DNA of 5,980 nt from Desulfobacteraceae bacterium (GTDB lineage: Bacteria; Desulfobacterota; DSM-4660; Desulfatiglandales; HGW-15): assembly GCA_003819975.1 (NCBI GenBank), contig RPPU01000309.1, positions 1 through 5,980 on the forward strand, read 5' to 3'. Shown piece after piece: positions 4,800 through 5,980 of the stretch. Each line of letters starts with the position of its first letter. The first letter of the stretch is position 1. A program made the translations under genes and the position numbers. Under the pieces are notes generated by a model. It ran no database searches. It saw only the letters and a list, made by a program, of their open reading frames with translations, and was not told where the DNA came from.

Positions 4800-4842
4800 A
4801 ATAAAGCCGTTGCGAAAACATAATTTCTTCAACGGCTTTATT
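4800..4842. terminator. Bidirectional terminator between vapC and the convergent Rhs/immunity unit
   Basis: AATAAAGCCGTTG (4800-4812) pairs perfectly with CAACGGCTTTATT (4830-4842) around a 17-base loop that can form a small GAAA/TTTC stem. T-rich ends follow on both strands, with TTTATT on plus and TTTATTTTC on minus. It lies between convergent genes and can serve both. Confidence 0.8.
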
Positions 4843-4850
4843 TATTAAAG

Positions 4851-4875
4851 AGTCAAAAGCAGATCTGACTTTTTT
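4851..4875 (+). terminator. Second, weaker terminator after vapC
   Basis: AGTCA (4851-4855) pairs with TGACT (4866-4870) around a 10-base loop containing AGATCT. Six T follow from 4870, then C and eight more T. The stem is short but the T run is unusually long, so it may back up the terminator just upstream. Confidence 0.45.
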
Positions 4876-4969
4876 CTTTTTTTTATCAAAAATCAAGTCA
4901 CGCTAGCCAACAACGTTCGACGCGGTCGAGGGTCGACCATCCTCACATCCTCACAGATATTCCATGCTC

Positions 4970-5257
4970 CTAAGTGTTATCTATATCAACGGACGCGTTA
5001 ATATGACTCAATGCTTTTTTAATGTTTTCTATAATTTGCACCTTTTTATTGTAATCAACTAATTCATTATCGAAAGGCGGTTCCCATTTTCTAATTGAAT
5101 CTGAAATAATCCAATAATGATGTGTGCTTTCAAGCCATTCTGAAGCTACGTTAAGCTTTTTTTCCCCTTCTTTGTAAATAATTGATCCTCTACCAACAAT
5201 CTGTACTTCAAATTCTTTATCAAAAATAATTCTTCCCGGCCATCGTTTTGTAAACAT
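4970..5257 (-). CDS. Small immunity-like protein downstream of the Rhs toxin (possible Imm74 family)
   Basis: Predicted cytosolic immunity protein that should neutralise the toxin tip encoded directly upstream. Counting from ATG at 5257 it has 95 residues with no signal peptide or membrane segment. The central part, IIYKEGEKKLNVASEWLE, looks like a beta-hairpin. WIISDSIRKWEPPFDNE and a C-terminal helix, IIENIKKALSHI, follow. This W-(D/E)-P-P-x-D-N-E plus helix pattern resembles the Imm74 family from memory, which is not proof. The start is uncertain: AGGA (5274-5271) is 13 bases before the ATG, giving a 26-base gap after the Rhs stop. A TTG at 5293 would make a 107-residue form overlapping the Rhs end but has no visible RBS. 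Same strand and tight spacing fit a toxin-immunity pair. It is AT-rich compared with dxs/tlyA. Confidence 0.7.
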   Translation of the reverse strand: MFTKRWPGRIIFDKEFEVQIVGRGSIIYKEGEKKLNVASEWLESTHHYWIISDSIRKWEPPFDNELVDYNKKVQIIENIKKALSHINASVDIDNT

Positions 5258-5283
5258 AGAGATAAATATATCCTGAATTAAGG

Positions 5284-5980
5284 TTAGCGCCAAATAATTG
5301 GTATTTGTTTCATTACGAGTATCTCATATTCTTTTGCCCATGAAGAAGATGCGTTCCATCTATAGATAAATGCATTTGCAACTTTTTCTGTGCCTTTAGC
5401 CCAATTGATTGATAAATTATCCCATAATACTTTTCTCACGCTTTCTGGTAATGCTTTTTGAACTGTTTCCATTATTTTTCCTTCAGTAGTCATCTCAAGA
5501 GTGGTAAGCCCTTCCGCTTTAGCGGCATCCATGGCAGCTTTTCCTGCTACATATCTACCACCTGACCAAAACGCACGTTTATCGGCAGCAACATTTGCAA
5601 CTGATCCATCTGCCGCCATCCCAGCAGTTGCTAAGGTGGTTGTCGTGCTAAACCAAGTGTCTTTTGTCCAAAGTGATGCAAAACATCCTCCAACTCCGTA
5701 GACTAAGTTACCTGTCTCTTCATATTTATCAGCATAATACATAGCCGAATTTTCGCCATAGCCTGTTCCAAAATATTTACCTTGACCGACATTGCTACAA
5801 AAATCTCTTACAGGATCAGGGTCATCAAAATGATAATCCCCTATATAACTATGACTACCTTCAAATTCCCCACCACTTAATGAATCATCAGGAATCATAT
5901 GCCCTATGGGATCTGTATAAATTAAAGGGATGTTTCTGCAATAGGCACATGGATTCAATTTCTTCGGTTGATATGCATCC
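5284..5980 (-). CDS. Rhs repeat protein, C-terminal tip with polymorphic toxin domain (5' part beyond window edge)
   Basis: The frame is open to the right edge (D-A-Y-Q-P-K-K-L-N-P-C before the first visible TTG), so this is the 3' end of a much larger Rhs gene, not a 224-residue protein. NPCAYCRNIPLIYTDPIGH is the end of the Rhs core; PLIYTDPIGH fits the PxxxxDPxGL boundary motif with His for Leu. In that numbering (TTG at 5958 = 1), a Gly/Tyr/Asp-rich linker spans about 21-88. A GGCFASLWTKDTWFSTTTTLATAG segment (90-113) follows, then the variable toxin domain of about 125-224 with KRAFWSGG, TTLEMTTEG, LWDNLSINWAKG and SSSWAKEYEIL. Such tips are released from the Rhs shell and delivered into rival cells, often by type VI secretion. 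I cannot name the toxin activity. An immunity-like gene follows directly, supporting an intact toxin rather than a fragment. Confidence 0.88.
   Translation of the reverse strand, partial: DAYQPKKLNPCAYCRNIPLIYTDPIGHMIPDDSLSGGEFEGSHSYIGDYHFDDPDPVRDFCSNVGQGKYFGTGYGENSAMYYADKYEETGNLVYGVGGCFASLWTKDTWFSTTTTLATAGMAADGSVANVAADKRAFWSGGRYVAGKAAMDAAKAEGLTTLEMTTEGKIMETVQKALPESVRKVLWDNLSINWAKGTEKVANAFIYRWNASSSWAKEYEILVMKQIPIIWR

Overview
The window looks like part of a chromosome from a Desulfobacterota (former Deltaproteobacteria) organism. The evidence is a dxs-tlyA gene order that I recall as common in that group, a PxxKW-type cysteine-rich small protein known mainly from it, and an Rhs tip of the style found there. 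This assignment rests on gene content and recalled families, not on a database search.

Region 1 (1-2467) is housekeeping and GC-richer. It holds the 3' three quarters of dxs (isoprenoid precursor synthesis, cut by the window start), a 286-base spacer full of inverted repeats, and tlyA (rRNA 2'-O-methyltransferase with an S4 domain, TTG start).

Region 2 (2468-3373) is a regulatory unit. A small stand-alone histidine phosphotransfer (Hpt) protein is preceded by a near-consensus sigma-54 promoter. About 160-230 bases further upstream lie three near-perfect GGAAC-N4-GTTCC dyads at an exact 22-base period, plus a decayed fourth copy in phase. This looks like an enhancer-binding-protein site array, so the phosphorelay protein is probably made only on an activator signal. 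A strong intrinsic terminator closes the unit. This is the most interesting regulatory signal in the window.

Region 3 (3374-3833) carries a minus-strand gene for a 92-residue PxxKW cysteine-rich protein with its own sigma-70-like promoter. The following stretch, about 280 bases, is AT-rich and non-coding, with two inverted repeats.

Region 4 (4114-4875) is a type II toxin-antitoxin pair: a Phd/YefM-type antitoxin and a VapC-like PIN-domain RNase whose start and stop codons overlap. A palindrome overlaps the -10 element, as expected for autoregulation, and a bidirectional terminator follows.

Region 5 (4970-5980, minus strand) is the 3' end of an Rhs polymorphic toxin gene that enters from the right edge. 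It comprises the end of the Rhs core with a PxxxxDPxG boundary motif, a linker and a C-terminal toxin domain I cannot name. A small immunity-like gene (possible Imm74 family) follows directly. Regions 4 and 5 are visibly more AT-rich than dxs/tlyA and look like accessory, horizontally acquired defence and competition modules.
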